The notes: a model not told the origin generated them from the sequence alone. 64,000 nt of DNA from Simmondsia chinensis (GCA_018398585.1 JAGTTD010000010.1:20830005-20894004), one strand, 5' to 3'. Positions 1 through 11,747 are shown, counted from the stretch's first letter. Numbers and translations: made by a program.

Positions 1-222
1 ACCGTCACGCCTCATTACTTCAGCACTGGGGTTTTGAGGCTTAGCTTCTTTTTTGTTCCATTTGTTGTACTTTGGTTGCATGTTGTATGGACTTTGTCTG
101 AACTTTTTTGACTTTGATTCATACTTGTAGGCTCCGGCCGTGTCCTGGGGTATGCTCCTTGTAGCTTGTACTCATTTTTCTTTCTTCTGTATATTTCGCT
201 GACTTACCCAAAAAAAAAAAAA
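1..222 (+). mobile_element. LINE 3' end with poly-A tail, inserted in element A
   Basis: The stretch is T/G-rich and non-coding, ending in TTCGCTGACTTACCC followed by 13 A (210-222), which is the usual look of a plant L1-type LINE 3' UTR and tail. At 223 the minus-strand gypsy reading frame of element A begins abruptly (residues LFAQPKQ, normally followed by the reverse transcriptase start). The LINE therefore entered A's pol just before the reverse transcriptase domain. Its body lies left of the window, so neither its ORFs nor its target duplication can be checked. The assignment rests on the tail and junction only. Confidence 0.6.
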
Positions 223-796
223 GTTGCTTGGGCTGTGCAAACAAATCCTCAAAGTCTTCAATTATGTCTTGCACTTCAGGATGGGAGACCTTCACTGCAT
301 CAGTAGGGGATATGGGAAACAATTGCCCAACCCATTGATAAGCACTCTTTCTAAGTCCTTTCTCCAACTTCTTTCCTTTAACCATTTGCAATTGTCCCTG
401 ATCAGCCACACCTTGCAATGACACCTTGGAGCCTTGAATGTCAAAAGAAACTGTCAGCTTAGCAAAATCGAATAATACTGGGCTATATGATCTCATCCGA
501 TCAACTCCAAGCACCATATCGCATCCACCTAATGGCTATATCCTAAAGTCATAGCCGAACTTGCAATCTTGCATAGTCCATTGAAATCCTTGACACTTAT
601 TTTGAGTAATCATAGAATTTCCATCGGCTACTGTCACTGCAAGAGGATAAGTTTTAATCACTTCGTGGCCCACCTTCTTAACCACTTTTGGATCAATGAA
701 GCTGTGTGTACTTCCACTATCAATGAGAATGATAATAGACTTCTTTCCAGCCTTGCCTCTGATCCGGATTGTGTTATGCGCACCATTACCTGTCAA
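223..796 (-). pseudogene. Element A: aspartic protease and pre-RT linker (Ty3/gypsy)
   Basis: Read on the minus strand from 796, the frame encodes a retropepsin-type protease with the catalytic motif IDSGSTHSF, preceded by the usual GNGAHNTIRIRG strand. It continues through the typical GCDMVLGVDRM segment to a linker ending DFEDLFAQPKQ, which in intact elements leads into reverse transcriptase. An in-frame TAG at 536-538 splits the domain. Frame is otherwise kept with the gag upstream, since all the pieces lie in one phase. The reverse transcriptase is cut away by the LINE at 1-222. The element cannot make an active polyprotein. Confidence 0.8.
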
Positions 797-2366
797 GACC
801 TTTACTAAAATGGCAACTTCATCATCCCCATGCTCTTCCTACACTTCTGGGTTTGAATCATCACTATCAACATCAGATTTCTTCCCCTATGATTGTTCAT
901 CAACACTGAACCCCTCAGCTATCATAAGGAACTTGGGATTACATTTGTGACCAAACTGATAAGTTTGATTGCATTTATAACAGAGCCTTTGAGGCCTCTT
1001 CTCTTCTGATCGACCAGCATTGGGCCTAGCAGATCCTTTTTGGAACTTGTCACTGCCTCCACGAACTCTATTGCTTTCATTTGAAGCCAAAATTGTTGCC
1101 TCAAACAGTTTAGCCTTAGAATAACCCATGGACAATGTAGCAGGACCAACTGCTTTCACGAGGTTCTTAACCTTGGGCTTGAACCCACTAACAAAACTTG
1201 ACACATAGTAAGACTCAGTGGCATGGGGATTTTCAGCTATCATACTAGCTCTAAGGTTTTCAAACCTTGTCATGTATTCCCTTACTGAAGTCTCTTGTCT
1301 CACTTTATTGAACTTATCAACAATATCACTAGAACCATCATCACCATATCGTTCACACAATTCTTTTACAAATTCAGCCCAAGTGAGAGTAGGATTGCTT
1401 TTCAACAAACTATAAAACCATACCTCATGGTCTCCAAGGAGGTAAACAGCAGCAATTTGGACCTTTTCATCCTCCTCAATGTGGTAAAAATGGAAGTAAC
1501 GATCACATCTCCTCAACCAAGAATAAGGTTGCTTGCCATCGAAGGAATCAATCTATACCCTTGGTTGTCTATAACTACTGCCTCTGCTATTGGATGAAAT
1601 ATCATTACTGCCAGATCATTGCTGAATCCACTGATCTGGAGGTCGATAAAATTGCTCTTCAACCAGACTTGCAGACCTGTGACTGTCAAGGAGTTCAGGA
1701 GGTCGAGCTGCCTGTGCTGCATTCAAGTTTGAAGGTCTGGATTGATTTCGATCTAACGACCGATCATGTCTAGCATATGCTTCATTCTCTGGATCCTGAG
1801 TCTGAGTTCTCACTTCAGCTATTGTAGGCATCACCTGAGGTCTTTCACTAACAGCTGCAGTTCCAACAGAAACATAAGATTGCACCATTACTGGAGGTCT
1901 CATTTGTTGATTTATAGGTAATGAGCTAGTCGGTAGCAAAGGTTCAGGAACTGAAGGCATAGTTTGCCTATTGAGTTGATTTTGAATTTCAACAAGCTTT
2001 TCATTAAATAATTGCGCCTGTTGGTCAATTCATTTAGTGACAGTTTCCTCCAATTGCTGCCTTTGTTGCTTAGTCTGATCTGCAATCATGTCATCGACTC
2101 GTTGAGAATGCAAATTAAACCTCTCAATGAAATCCTGCTCCTGCTCCTTCAACATAAGGCGTACTCGAACATCATTTCTTTGCTCAGTTTCTAGCAAGAT
2201 CTGATTGATTTTTGGCCTCATTACTGACAATTGTGCACTCAATCCATCTATATTGCTCGCTTGGGGTGCATTTTCAAAATTACCTCCAACCACCGCTACA
2301 TAAGAAGGATTCAGCTGCAGCTCTTGTGGTAACTCCACTAGTCAATGCCATTGCATTCGAGTCCAT
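797..2366 (-). pseudogene. Element A: gag polyprotein (Ty3/gypsy)
   Basis: Minus-strand gag with the Retrotrans_gag core at 1516-887: WLRRCDRYFHFY near its start, then LTWAEFVKELCERYGD. A zinc knuckle of the C-x2-C-x7-H-x-C type follows (CYKCNQTYQFGHKC). The upstream piece 2338-2030 is a charged, probably coiled-coil N-terminus. All pieces share one frame but are separated by in-frame stops near 2029, 1613, 1555, 887 and 839. A likely ATG sits at 2366-2364 in a different phase from the downstream frame, implying one frameshift near 2340. The ATG lies inside the target duplication of element B, so gag is also cut from its leader. Confidence 0.8.
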
Positions 2367-2368
2367 TT

Positions 2369-4585
2369 TGTTGGGAAAAAAATATGAATTTTGTTGAAAA
2401 ATAAACTCTGATGCCGACTATTGGGTTCACAGTTCTCAACTATGGTCACAACAATAGGCACCTATTAGAGCACTTAGAGAAGGAGACTCTTCTCTCTACC
2501 TAAGCCCGCGGTCGGAGAGTCACGCTTCGTGACACCGCACGTGCGAGAGTTCCCGGGAATAGGTTTATCTCTATAAACTGTTTGCCCTAATACTGGTTGT
2601 TGGGATGAATTTTAAAAATTCTCCATAAAGATTATGCAGCGGAATAGGTTTAGAATTCATAACTCTAAACCTAGGGTTGATTTAATATTCCTAATTTTAA
2701 ATCAATTCACTTAAATTCATAATTTAAATCAACAGATCTAAATTCTTAATTTAGATCTACAGGCCTTTTACTCTAATACATTCATAACAATACATAAACT
2801 TAAATATGTATAATAACGAATACTATAAATAAATAGAAAAGCAAAACTAAAAGAAGAAGGAAAGAAGAACATACTTGGAATTGCTCCAATAAAAGAAAAA
2901 ACCAGAAAGAAGATAATTTTCTTCAAAATCGAGACCCCAAGACCTTCTACGCAATGACCTCGAACTACCCGAAAGGTGGGCTCCGAAATATATTAAACTG
3001 GGACTCCGAAACAATTTTAGAAACCCCAAAGAAATATTTTGACTCTAATGCCAAACCTCGGAATAAGCCCCTCTATTTATAGAAATATACCAGAGTGAAA
3101 AAATCTAATTATAATTGAAGTGGGATTGCATAGTTTAAAACAAAACGCAGCACATTGATGTAAAACCAGATAAAACGATGCGCTTTTGACCACCGTGCAT
3201 GCGTCTCTTAGCCCGGTCAACGCGTGCCACGTGGCACGCGGTGATTGGTCTGTGCCTGAAGGCATGGATCGCCATCCGTTGGCCCAGCGCACGACACGTG
3301 TCGCTCGCTGGTTGGATGGTACACGCGCACACAGATTTACACGATTAGTTTTGCGATTTTTCCTTTTTTTTGTTTTGTTTTGTTTCACACATGTAAAAAT
3401 TCATCTTATGAATTCTAATTTTCCAAAATTATTTATTTTATAATTTTTAATATTTATTCATCTCATGAAAAATATTTGAAAAAAATAATTTATCCATCTT
3501 ATGGATAAATAATTCATCTCATTAATTCTTTAATATTTTTTCAATCGCAATAAATACAGAGGCTTGCGTAGGGACCTTAGGGACAATTTAAATCTAGCTC
3601 TAAATGGGTTAAATTAAAACATCTCATGATATTAATTTAATTACCATTTAATGAGACTTAATTCCACAAAATAAATCTCACCACACTCCGGACTTAAATT
3701 ATTTATTCGATATCTCCCTAATGTACTGTATTGATGACAACAACCCCTCCACTGGATGTCCATGACAAAGGATAAATATAAACACTACCATTATCCTTCT
3801 CACAGCTTCTTCATTAGTTACCGACTCGCCCTTTTACTGAATAATTTATTTATACTTGAACATATTCACAGCATAAATTCCAAATGTCAAACACATGGAA
3901 TACTTTGGCCAAAGTTTCCGAACTATTCAAATATTTGCAAATCAACTAAGGTGACATCTGTATCTCATAAGAGACTATAGATTCCCTATTGAATACCTGA
4001 TCCTTGTCACACTTCACACCGCTACCCAGTGTACGTGAGATTCCAGTCATTTGTTTAGACCTTACTTATAGTACACCAAAGTAACTAACGCTCAATGCAC
4101 AAGTCCAGAATACCCTCAGGATTTAGAGTCATCGTTCAAACAGTACAACGTGAATCACTCATATCTAATAGTAGTCTAGAAATAAGTAACCCACATGGTC
4201 CAACTTAGTTTTTCAAACACACTAACCTAACACTTTTGGATCTCCATCCACATGACCAAGACAAGCCATCTCAAGTGTCACGTTATAGTCTTTACATACA
4301 AGTGGTCCAGACTTATCTTCGACTACGAGTCTTTCAAACAACAATCCATATCATTTGTTCCAAGTCTATCTATGGTTTAGTCTCATAAACCACTTAGAAC
4401 AAACATGTAAATTGTAGTATGAGGACTACACCCATCTCATGGATGTCTCCCGAAAGAAAATCACATGCAGTATAAATGCTCACATACACAAATTTAATTA
4501 GGAAACGACTGGGACTTCAATTTTATTTATTAATTAAAATAATATATCCAGAATAAATCTGAATTTCAGGACACTGTTTCTAACA
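2369..4585 (-). repeat. Element B 3' LTR
   Basis: 2217 bp, TG...CA bounded, and nearly collinear with 8458-10650. On the minus strand the promoter order from 3303 downward is a palindromic CGACACGTGTCG (3292-3303), a CCAAT box (complement of ATTGG near 3244), the 20-bp palindrome CGCGTGCCACGTGGCACGCG (3221-3240) and the TATA box CTATAAATAGAG (3071-3082). Short ORFs inside are chance. Confidence 0.92.
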
Positions 4586-4605
4586 ATCTCCCACTTGTCC
4601 TAAAT
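4586..4605 (-). other. Element B polypurine tract
   Basis: Directly abutting the left LTR, the minus strand reads GGACAAGTGGGAGATTG, the typical copia plus-strand priming tract. It confirms that the left LTR is the 3' LTR. Confidence 0.75.
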
Positions 4606-5300
4606 CCAATTTATGACAAAGTCCATACTCACCCCTTTTAAGTTTGAACCAAAAATCTACTGAGCCTAACCCTTAGTGAGCATAATTATTCTATTGTGAA
4701 GTCAATAATACAATACTGCTTGACATTCCTCCCACTAATGGCTCCCACTCCAAGGGTAAAGAGATACTTAGATGTCAAACGTCTATTATTTTAATCTGAC
4801 TTTAGTATAGCCAACTGGAACCAGCTCGTCACTTTGAAATATTAGCATAGGATCAGTAGTTCTTCTCAAGAACTAGAGAAAACACTTCACTACCACCTAG
4901 TCCATTGGACCCAGATTAGACCTACACCTGCATACTATCCCATAGCATGGCAGACATCAAGTCTCGTGCACAACATGGCATACCTGAGACTCCTTCACTT
5001 GCTCCTCATCCTGAGGTGTCCTAGAACACTACTCAAAAAAAAAAAAAAAAAAAGGAGAGGGACTCCATGCTATACCTTGACAGCATCTTGTTAATATAAG
5101 TGGCTAAAGAAAGACCCAATATCCTACTCTTACGACCTCACAGAAGCTTAATCCTAAGAGTAGAGCTAGCTTTTCCTATGTCCTTCATATCGAGCTGTCC
5201 TGACAACCAAACCTTTACAACTAATGACACCCCTACTTCATTCTCAATGAGTAGTATATCGTTGACATATAACACTAAGAAAGTCACTACTCTCTCTTAA
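4606..5300 (-). pseudogene. Element B: reverse transcriptase C-terminal half and RNase H remnant (copia)
   Basis: Minus-strand translation from 5300 gives VTFLVLYVNDILLIENEVG, which is the copia catalytic box YVDD with the first Asp changed to Asn. The usual LDMKDIGKAS and GLSLATYINKMLSRY segments follow. From about 5040 to 4606 only a scrambled RNase H is readable, with repeated stops and shifted frames; TTDPMLIFQSDELVPVGY corresponds to the start of the RNase H domain. The N-terminal fingers of RT are absent. A run of 19 A in the plus strand (5035-5053) lies inside the fragment. Confidence 0.7.
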
Positions 5301-5761
5301 TATCATTTGTACATGCATGATTTGAGCAACCAATTGCACAAAACTAGAAGACTTAATTGCTTTATGGTGGCTAAAAGGATCATATTCAATGCCACCATCA
5401 ACCATTAAGGCTCCCGCTATGAACCTTTCAGGTGTCCTGACAATCCTTCCATCACACATAAGCCCCCGTGTACCTTCTCGTTCCTATTTGTAGGCGCATC
5501 TAATGCTCCCACTATGTCTTAAGTTGTGTCTAGCTGTTCAGAATTATTTTCGTCTTCCTTTAATACTATTTTGTTTTTGTTTTGTAGCTCACTTGCAAAA
5601 ACCTTTTCTAAATAGTTCACATTGTTCACATATGTAAGGAAAAACAACATGAATAAATCATAAACGCACATTCCTTAGTAAATAAAAATTTTATTTCTTG
5701 TAATAAAGGTTCACAACCATATCAAAAAAATGAATAACAATTATTCTTCAAACTACACAAA
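5301..5761 (-). pseudogene. Element B: linker scrap upstream of RT
   Basis: A short minus-strand frame (5459-5244) starts with GRIVRTPERFIAGAL and continues YDPFSHHKAIKSS. This resembles the charged linker between integrase and RT in copia polyproteins (VRxPERY ... DPxTYKEA). The zone between it and the protease at 5762 is short and stop-rich, so nearly all of integrase has been deleted. Resemblance only; the boundaries are approximate. Confidence 0.45.
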
Positions 5762-6862
5762 TTAAATTCTTGTCCAATGCAGGTATAAATAAACAAAATC
5801 TTTTAGAACAAAAACTCTAACACTAAAGACTAAGCTAATACTTCCTGCTACTAAGACTACCACTCTTGTACCGCCTTCAGCTGTCAAGTACAGCTCCCTA
5901 TTATGTAGCCTCCTGGTTGGCCTAAACCCCTGTAACATATTACAGACTTGGTTAGTTGAACCTGAGTCCACATACCAGGAATCTGGTGAACTCACAACTA
6001 CACAAGACTCAAATAAGTGAGATATCAAAATACCTTCACCAGATGGTTTAGCAGTCTTTGCAGGAAGAGTAGCCAAATACTTTACGCAGCTTCTCTTCCG
6101 GCGGCCCATCTTTCAGCAAAAGTGACACTTTCCTTTTGCTGGCCTTTTGTTAGGATTAGTTGCTACACTAGCAACCTTGCCTTTACCTTTCTTTCCAGTC
6201 GGTCCCTTATTCTGCTTGCTCCCACTAGTCCTCGATACCTGAGTCAAGTGGACACTCCCCTTGGCTCACATAACACCCTCTGCTACCTGTAGCTCTTTCA
6301 TCAGCTCAGGTAATGAATAATCCTTATTATTCATCGTGTAGTTCAGCCTGAACTAAGTAAAAGAGCCGGGCAGAGAGCTGAGGATGATGTCCTGTTGAGA
6401 CTGACTATCAATCTTAGCTCCCAGAATCTCCAACTCAGACAAGAACGCCATCATTTTCATGACGTGCTCCTGAACTGGGGACCCTTCTGACATCCTCATG
6501 TTCAAGAGCTTCCTCATCAGCTCTTGCCTAGCTGCCCTATCTTGACCACTAAATATTTCCTTTAAATGTTTGATCATGTTAGCTGCTGTTTCCATCTCAA
6601 GCATCTGATGCTTGAGTACATTGGTCACAGAGGCCAAAATGTAGCATCTGGCTAACTCATTAGCCTTATTCCAGCGTTCATAACGCTCTTTAATAGCAAC
6701 TGTAGAATTATTAGCGGGCACCGTAGGTCGAGCTTCAGTGAGAACAAACTTATGACCCTCATGTATTAATACTATATCGAGGTTCATTTTCCAAGTGAAG
6801 TAATTCGGTCCAGTTAAGGCATTATCTTTCAGAATTGAGTGAAGTGCACCAGTCGCAGCCAT
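5762..6862 (-). pseudogene. Element B: gag, zinc knuckle and protease (copia)
   Basis: The minus-strand ATG at 6862 begins MAATGALHSILKDNALTGPN, followed by FTWKMNLDIVL and a GQDRAARQELMRKLLNMRM block typical of copia gag of the UBN2 family. In the same frame, after stops near 6353 and 6250, comes a zinc knuckle (CHFC then KMG-R-RKRSC) interrupted by a TGA and with the usual His replaced by Arg. The protease motif SWYVDSGSTNQVCN follows. The product stops at 5762 before any integrase. A single phase is preserved across 1.1 kb, so decay here is by point mutation, while the rest of pol was lost by deletion. Confidence 0.8.
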
Positions 6863-8457
6863 TTCAAAAAGACTATAAATGCAAACAATCGTGTAACTAC
6901 CTTATATGAGTCATGTATAATGCAGTGATATATATTCTTTCAATTTAGAATACACAATAAGTCAGATATCCACCAAACTGTACTATCATGCATACAATGA
7001 TGACCCAAACACACCACTCCTGACTCCCCGGCAGAGGGGTCGTACGAAGTTAGTTCAGGTGAGAGCTATTCTCAATTAGCCTATTTTTCTTATAACTCTT
7101 ACTAAACACGGTTAACTCACCACTTTACTTTAGTCTCTAACATGACACAACAGAGCACGGGGAGGCTAATGCATCACGCTAGTCAAGTGTAAGCCATTAC
7201 CTAAACCTACACATAAATACACGAAATACTCCACGACACCGTGGTCGCATCGCTTCTTTGCACTTTGGTTTATCCTAAAGAAGTCTAGCCGTGTAATCTG
7301 CAAACCGACATCCTCCGCAGGGAGGTCTATCAATCTAATATACTGCTAGACCGGTAATGGAGACCGTGAGGTTACAACAATTGAAAACTCGCTCCCAGTT
7401 GATTTTTATAACTAGTGGTTTTTAATTAACTTGCATTTACAACCTGGATTATCTTATAATCCCCTTTAGAATCTAATTTCGAAATTAAATTAAAATAATT
7501 TTATTAATAGCGATTTTGTGCTTAGACTATCCCATAGTCTATTTTTTAGAATCTTATTCTAAAATCAAACAAGCTTAGACTATCTAATAGTGTAGTTTAG
7601 AATTTTATTCTAAATTTTAATTAACAAAATTTAAAATTTAATTTAAAAATAAAGTTAACTTAGACTATCTTATAGTCTACTTCAGAACCTTATTCTAAAA
7701 TAATTTTAAATAACTTTTATTTAAAATAACACTGATTTATGGCTTAAATTATCTCATAATTTAATTTAGATTCTCATTCTAAAAGAAAATTAATTAATAA
7801 AATAATTTTTATGCAAATTAGTAAATAAAAAAAATTTAAATTACCTGACGCTGACAACTGTGTCAAAATATTTTTTTTAATTTTAAAATAAATATTTAAT
7901 TTTAAAATAAATTAAATTTAATCTCATTAAATCAATTTTATCTGATTTAGTATAAGATAATTGAATCTAATCTCATTAGATCAACTTTATCCAAATTTAT
8001 AAAAATATTTGAATCTAATCCTATTAGACCAATTTTGTCCGATTTCGTAAATCATGACTGAGAACGTACAATCTCATTATACGAACAACACAATCGCAAA
8101 TTTATGGGTTGTTCAGAATTAACGATTAATTTGTTAATGATTTAAACAATTTAAATCGTCACTATAAACAATCTAGTTGACTATTAACTCTTTTAACCGA
8201 TTTAAACAATTCAAATTGAAACTTCAAAATATTCTATTTAACAATTAATTACATTAACAATGCAAACAATTCATCTGAATTAACTGTTATTTTTTTTTTT
8301 ATTGATTTAAACAATTTAAATCAAATCGTCAAATTAAACTTACTTTCCTTTTTAATAAAATCTTTATTTTACTAAATCGCAAATCTATTTATTCCGATCT
8401 TGTTATACCTAGTCATGTATATTATGAATGTAATCAGAGGCCGGTTCGGATATCAAT
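6863..8457 (-). repeat. Element B 5' leader, AT-rich with degenerate internal repeats
   Basis: 1.6 kb with no coding signal. From about 7443 to 7790 a unit of the form CTTAGACTATC.CATAGTCTA followed by TTTAGAATCTTATTCTAAAA occurs five times (about 7443, 7521, 7574, 7659, 7743). Each unit can fold on itself. From 7918 to 8060 a second unit (AATCTAATCTCATTAGATCAA) recurs three to four times, and from 8140 to 8330 a third (GATTTAAACAATTTAAAT). The leader precedes gag in the element RNA. Confidence 0.6.
8436..8457 (-). other. Element B degraded primer-binding site
   Basis: Next to the right LTR the minus strand reads ATTGATATCCGAACCGGCC, a poor but recognisable relative of the initiator-Met primer site TGGTATCAGAGCC. 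Its position fixes the right LTR as the 5' LTR. Confidence 0.4.
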
Positions 8458-10650
8458 TGTTGGGAAAAAGGTATGAATTTTGTTGAAAAACAAACTCTAA
8501 TGCCGACTATTGGGTGCACAGTTCTCAACTATGGTCACAATAATAGGCACCTATTAGAGCACTTAGAGTAGGAGACTCTTCTCTCTACCTAAGCCCCCGG
8601 TCGGAGAGTCACGCTTCATGGCACCTCATATGCGAGAGTTCCCGGGAATAGGTTTATCTCTATAAACCATTTGCCCTAATACCGGTTGTTGGAATGAATT
8701 TTTAAAATTCTCCCTAAAGATTACGCAACGGAACATGTTTAGAATTCACAACTCCAAACCTGGGGTTGATTTAATATTCCTAATTTTAAATCAACTGAAT
8801 TAAATTCATAATTTAAATCAACAGATCTAAATTAATTTAGATCTATAGGCCTTTTACTCTAATACATTCATAACAATACATAAACTTAAATAGGCATAAT
8901 AACGAATACTATAAATAAATAGAAAAGCGAAACTAAAAGAAGAACATACCTGGAGTTGCTCCAATAAAAGAAAAAACCAGAAAGAAATTAATTTTCTTCA
9001 AAATCGAGACCCCGAGACCTTCTACGCAATGACCTCGAATTGCCTGAAGGGTGGGCTTCGAAAAATCTTAAACTGGGTCTCCGAAACAATTTTAGAAACC
9101 CTCAAGAAATATTTTGACTCTAATGCCAAACCTCGGAATAAGCCCCTCTATTTATAGAAATATACCGAAGCGAAAAAATCTAATTATAATCGAAGTGGGA
9201 TTGCACAGTTTAAAACAAAAAGCAGCACACTGATGTAAAACCAGATAAAACGTCATGTTTTGACCACTGTGCATGCGTCTCTTAGCCATGTCACCGCGTG
9301 CCACGTGTCCGTGCCTAAAGGCACTGATTGCCATCCGTTGGCCCAGCACGCGACACGTGTCACTCGCTAGTTGGCTAGTACACGCGCACACGGATTTACA
9401 CGGTCATTTTCGCTATTTTTTCTTTTTTTTTTTTTTGTTTGGCTTTGTTTCACATATGTAAAAATTCATCTTATGAATTTTAATTTTCAAAAATTATTTA
9501 TTTTATAATTTTTAATATTTATTCATCTCATGAATAATATTTGGCAAAATTTATTTACCCATCTTATAGATAAATAATTCATCTCATGAATTCTTTAATA
9601 TTTTTCCAATGGCAATAAATACAGAGGCTTTCGTAGGGACCTCGAGGACAATTTAAATCTAGCTCCAAATGGGTTAAATTAAAATATATCATGATATTAA
9701 TTTAATTACCATTTAATGAGATTTAATTCCACAAAATAAATCTCACTGCACTCCGGACTTAAATTATTTATTCGATATCTCCCTAATGTACTGTATTGAT
9801 GACAACAACCCCTCCACTAGATGTCCATGACAAAGGATAAATATAAACACTACCATTATCCTTCTCACAGCTTCTTCATTAGTTACCGACTCGCCCTTTC
9901 ACTGAATAATTTATTTATACTTGAACATATTCACAGCATAAATTCCAAATGTCAAACACATGGAATACTTTGGCCAAAGTTTCCGAACTATTCAAATATT
10001 TGCGAATCAACTAAGGGGACAACTGTATCTCACAAGAGACTGTAGATTCCCTATTGAATACCTTATCCTTGTCACACTTCACGCCGCTACCCAGTGTACG
10101 TGAGATTCCAATCATTTGTTTAGACCTTACTTATAGTACACCAAAGTAACTAAAGCTCCATGCACAAGTCCAGAATACCCTTAGGATTTAGAGTCGTCAT
10201 TCAAACAGTACAACGTGAATCACTCATCTCTGATAGTAGTTTAGAAATAAGTAACCCACATGGTCCAACTTAGTTTGTCAAACACACTAACCTAACACTT
10301 TTGGATCTCCATCCACATGACCAAGACAAGCCATCTAAAGTGTCACGCTATAGTCTTAACATACAAGTGGTCCAGACTTGTCTTCGACTACGAGTCTTTC
10401 TAACAACAATCCATATTATTTGTTCCAAGTCTATCTGTGGCTTAATCTCATGAACCACTTAGAACAAATATGTAAATTGTAGTCTGAGGACTACACCCAT
10501 CTCATGGATGTCTCCCGAAAGAAAATCACATGCAGTATAAATACTCACATACACAAATTTAACTAGGAAACGACTGGGACTTCAATTTTATTTATTAATT
10601 AAAATAATATATCCAGAATAAAGCTGAATTTCAGGACACTGTTCCTAACA
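8458..10650 (-). repeat. Element B 5' LTR
   Basis: 2193 bp, nearly collinear with 2369-4585. On the minus strand U3 runs from 10650 to the TATA box, with R and U5 (about 700 bp) after it. The G-box core CACGTG is kept at 9302-9307 but the right half of the 20-bp palindrome seen in the 3' LTR is lost. CGACACGTGTC (9351-9361) is kept. Confidence 0.92.
9146..9157 (-). promoter_or_regulatory. TATA box of the element B 5' LTR
   Basis: The minus strand reads CTATAAATAGAGG, matching 3071-3082 in the other LTR. G-box cores lie about 150 and 200 bp upstream on the same strand (9302-9307 and 9351-9361). This is the likely core promoter that transcribed element B. Confidence 0.6.
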
Positions 10651-10655
10651 CATTT

Positions 10656-10775
10656 GCATCAATCTTTTTTTTTTGGGTTTTTTATGTCAATTTGCAAGAA
10701 CTACCGAAGTGATCAACAGAATTCCTGATCAAATTCGTAGCTGAATTGGAAGCCAAACCTGGCTCTGGTACCAAT
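10656..10775 (-). other. Element A leader and primer-binding site
   Basis: The minus strand at 10774-10761 reads TTGGTACCAGAGCC, one base from the initiator-Met consensus TGGTATCAGAGCC, directly after the 5' LTR. The remainder is untranslated leader leading to the gag ATG, now displaced by element B. Confidence 0.7.
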
Positions 10776-11135
10776 TGTTATGCTTGTGATTGAATCATGA
10801 GCATAAGCTAAGTGAATTGAAGATAGTTGAGAGTATGATATGAGGAAGAAGTGAGATTAGATGAGGAATTAGAGGAGAGTCAGATGAGAGAGAGAAATAT
10901 CTCACAAGAGATGTGTAAATTTTATTGAATGCCTTACAATTACAAAGACTAAGCTACTTAAGGAATCAAGAATCAAGGAGTTAAGGCCTAAGGCACGGTT
11001 AATAGCTTTTTCCGCCAAAGGACTTAACCCGCAATTCGAATACACACAATTGGGACCACAACAACTAACTAACTAACAAGCTACTAACAAACCTTATTAC
11101 AACAAAAATGAACTAATTTTAGCACGAACATAACC
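10776..11135 (-). repeat. Element A 5' LTR
   Basis: It starts TGTTATGCTTGTGATTGAAT and ends near 11135 in ATAACC (expected ATAACA). About 360 bp, matching the 357-bp LTRs of element F in length and in the first 200 bases. The partner LTR is outside the window, so the outer target duplication cannot be tested. Confidence 0.75.
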
Positions 11136-11437
11136 GAAAGACCCCAATCCCACGTACAAAATTTAGAGGAGGGGGAGCCATGTTTATATACCCCTTGTCA
11201 TTGTATTTAGTAAAGTCTTGTGCGCATAGAGTGGGCTTAGTGAACCACATGGGCGCACGCACTTGCCTTACAGATTTCTAACCAGACTTTTATTTTTACA
11301 ACTATTGTATTTATTTAAGTTGTCGTAAACGAACTCGAGGTGAGTTCCTTTCTTGGGTAGTACTCGAGGTCATTGGCTCAAGGTTAAGTTATCCTGCTCG
11401 AATTGATATCGAGGTGTTGCCTTTGTTAGTGCAAATT
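11136..11437. other. Unassigned stretch, possibly part of an LTR
   Basis: No coding signal. A TATA-like GTTTATATACCCC lies at about 11189 on the plus strand, and CTCGAGGT-like octamers recur at about 11334, 11362 and 11408 and again after element M at 12172. The repeated octamer on both sides suggests that one sequence was split by M. Confidence 0.3.
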
Positions 11438-11733
11438 TGAAATATACTTGCAACACTGTAACCGAAAGATCTCAGGTGTTGAGGCCGTGTAATCACTTTC
11501 CTTAAGGTTTATTTGGTCTACGAAATATCTTCGAGAATACAGCAACAACCAAATATGAAGTGAGGATGTGTAAAGGGAGAGATTGATAGAGATCTAGAGA
11601 GATTGAAGTTTTACAAACTTTACTTGAACACAATCAACACATGAACCCAAGAACTCTCAATGTTCTTTTGCAATCTCTTTTCTTTTCTTTCTTTGATTTA
11701 ATTCAAGTATTCAACAAGTATGAAATCTAAGAG

Positions 11734-11747
11734 AATATATATGTATA
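11734..11747 (-). promoter_or_regulatory. Candidate TATA box of element M
   Basis: The minus strand reads TATACATATATATTC. It lies about 90 bp downstream of the last palindrome, a layout also seen in the 3' LTR of element G. Confidence 0.4.

Larger units (their letters stand above)
2369..10650 (-). mobile_element. Element B: Ty1/copia retrotransposon with 2.2-kb LTRs, internally deleted
   Basis: Two long direct repeats (2369-4585 and 8458-10650) both start TGTTGGGAAAAA and end CTAACA. They flank a minus-strand copia interior. A perfect 5-bp target duplication CATTT lies at 2364-2368 and 10651-10655. The polypurine tract is next to the left LTR and the degraded primer site next to the right LTR, fixing the orientation. 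Gag, protease, a scrap of the region before RT, the C-terminal half of RT and a decayed RNase H remain. Most of integrase and the first half of RT are missing, so the element is non-functional. It sits inside element A. Confidence 0.92.
223..11135 (-). mobile_element. Element A: Ty3/gypsy retrotransposon, interrupted and truncated by the window
   Basis: Order on the minus strand: 5' LTR (10776-11135), initiator-Met primer site (10761-10774), leader (10656-10760), then a jump across nested element B to gag and protease (2366-223). The reverse transcriptase side is lost to a LINE and to the window edge. Joining the sequence at the CATTT duplications (2364-2368 and 10651-10655) restores a continuous leader and gag start. 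At least six in-frame stops show long decay. The LTR resembles those of element F over its first 200 bases, so the two are related families. Confidence 0.75.

Noticed and set aside
3186..3443. ORFs on both strands within the element B LTR
   Set aside because: They arise from the GC-rich palindromic promoter area and are not conserved in the second LTR.
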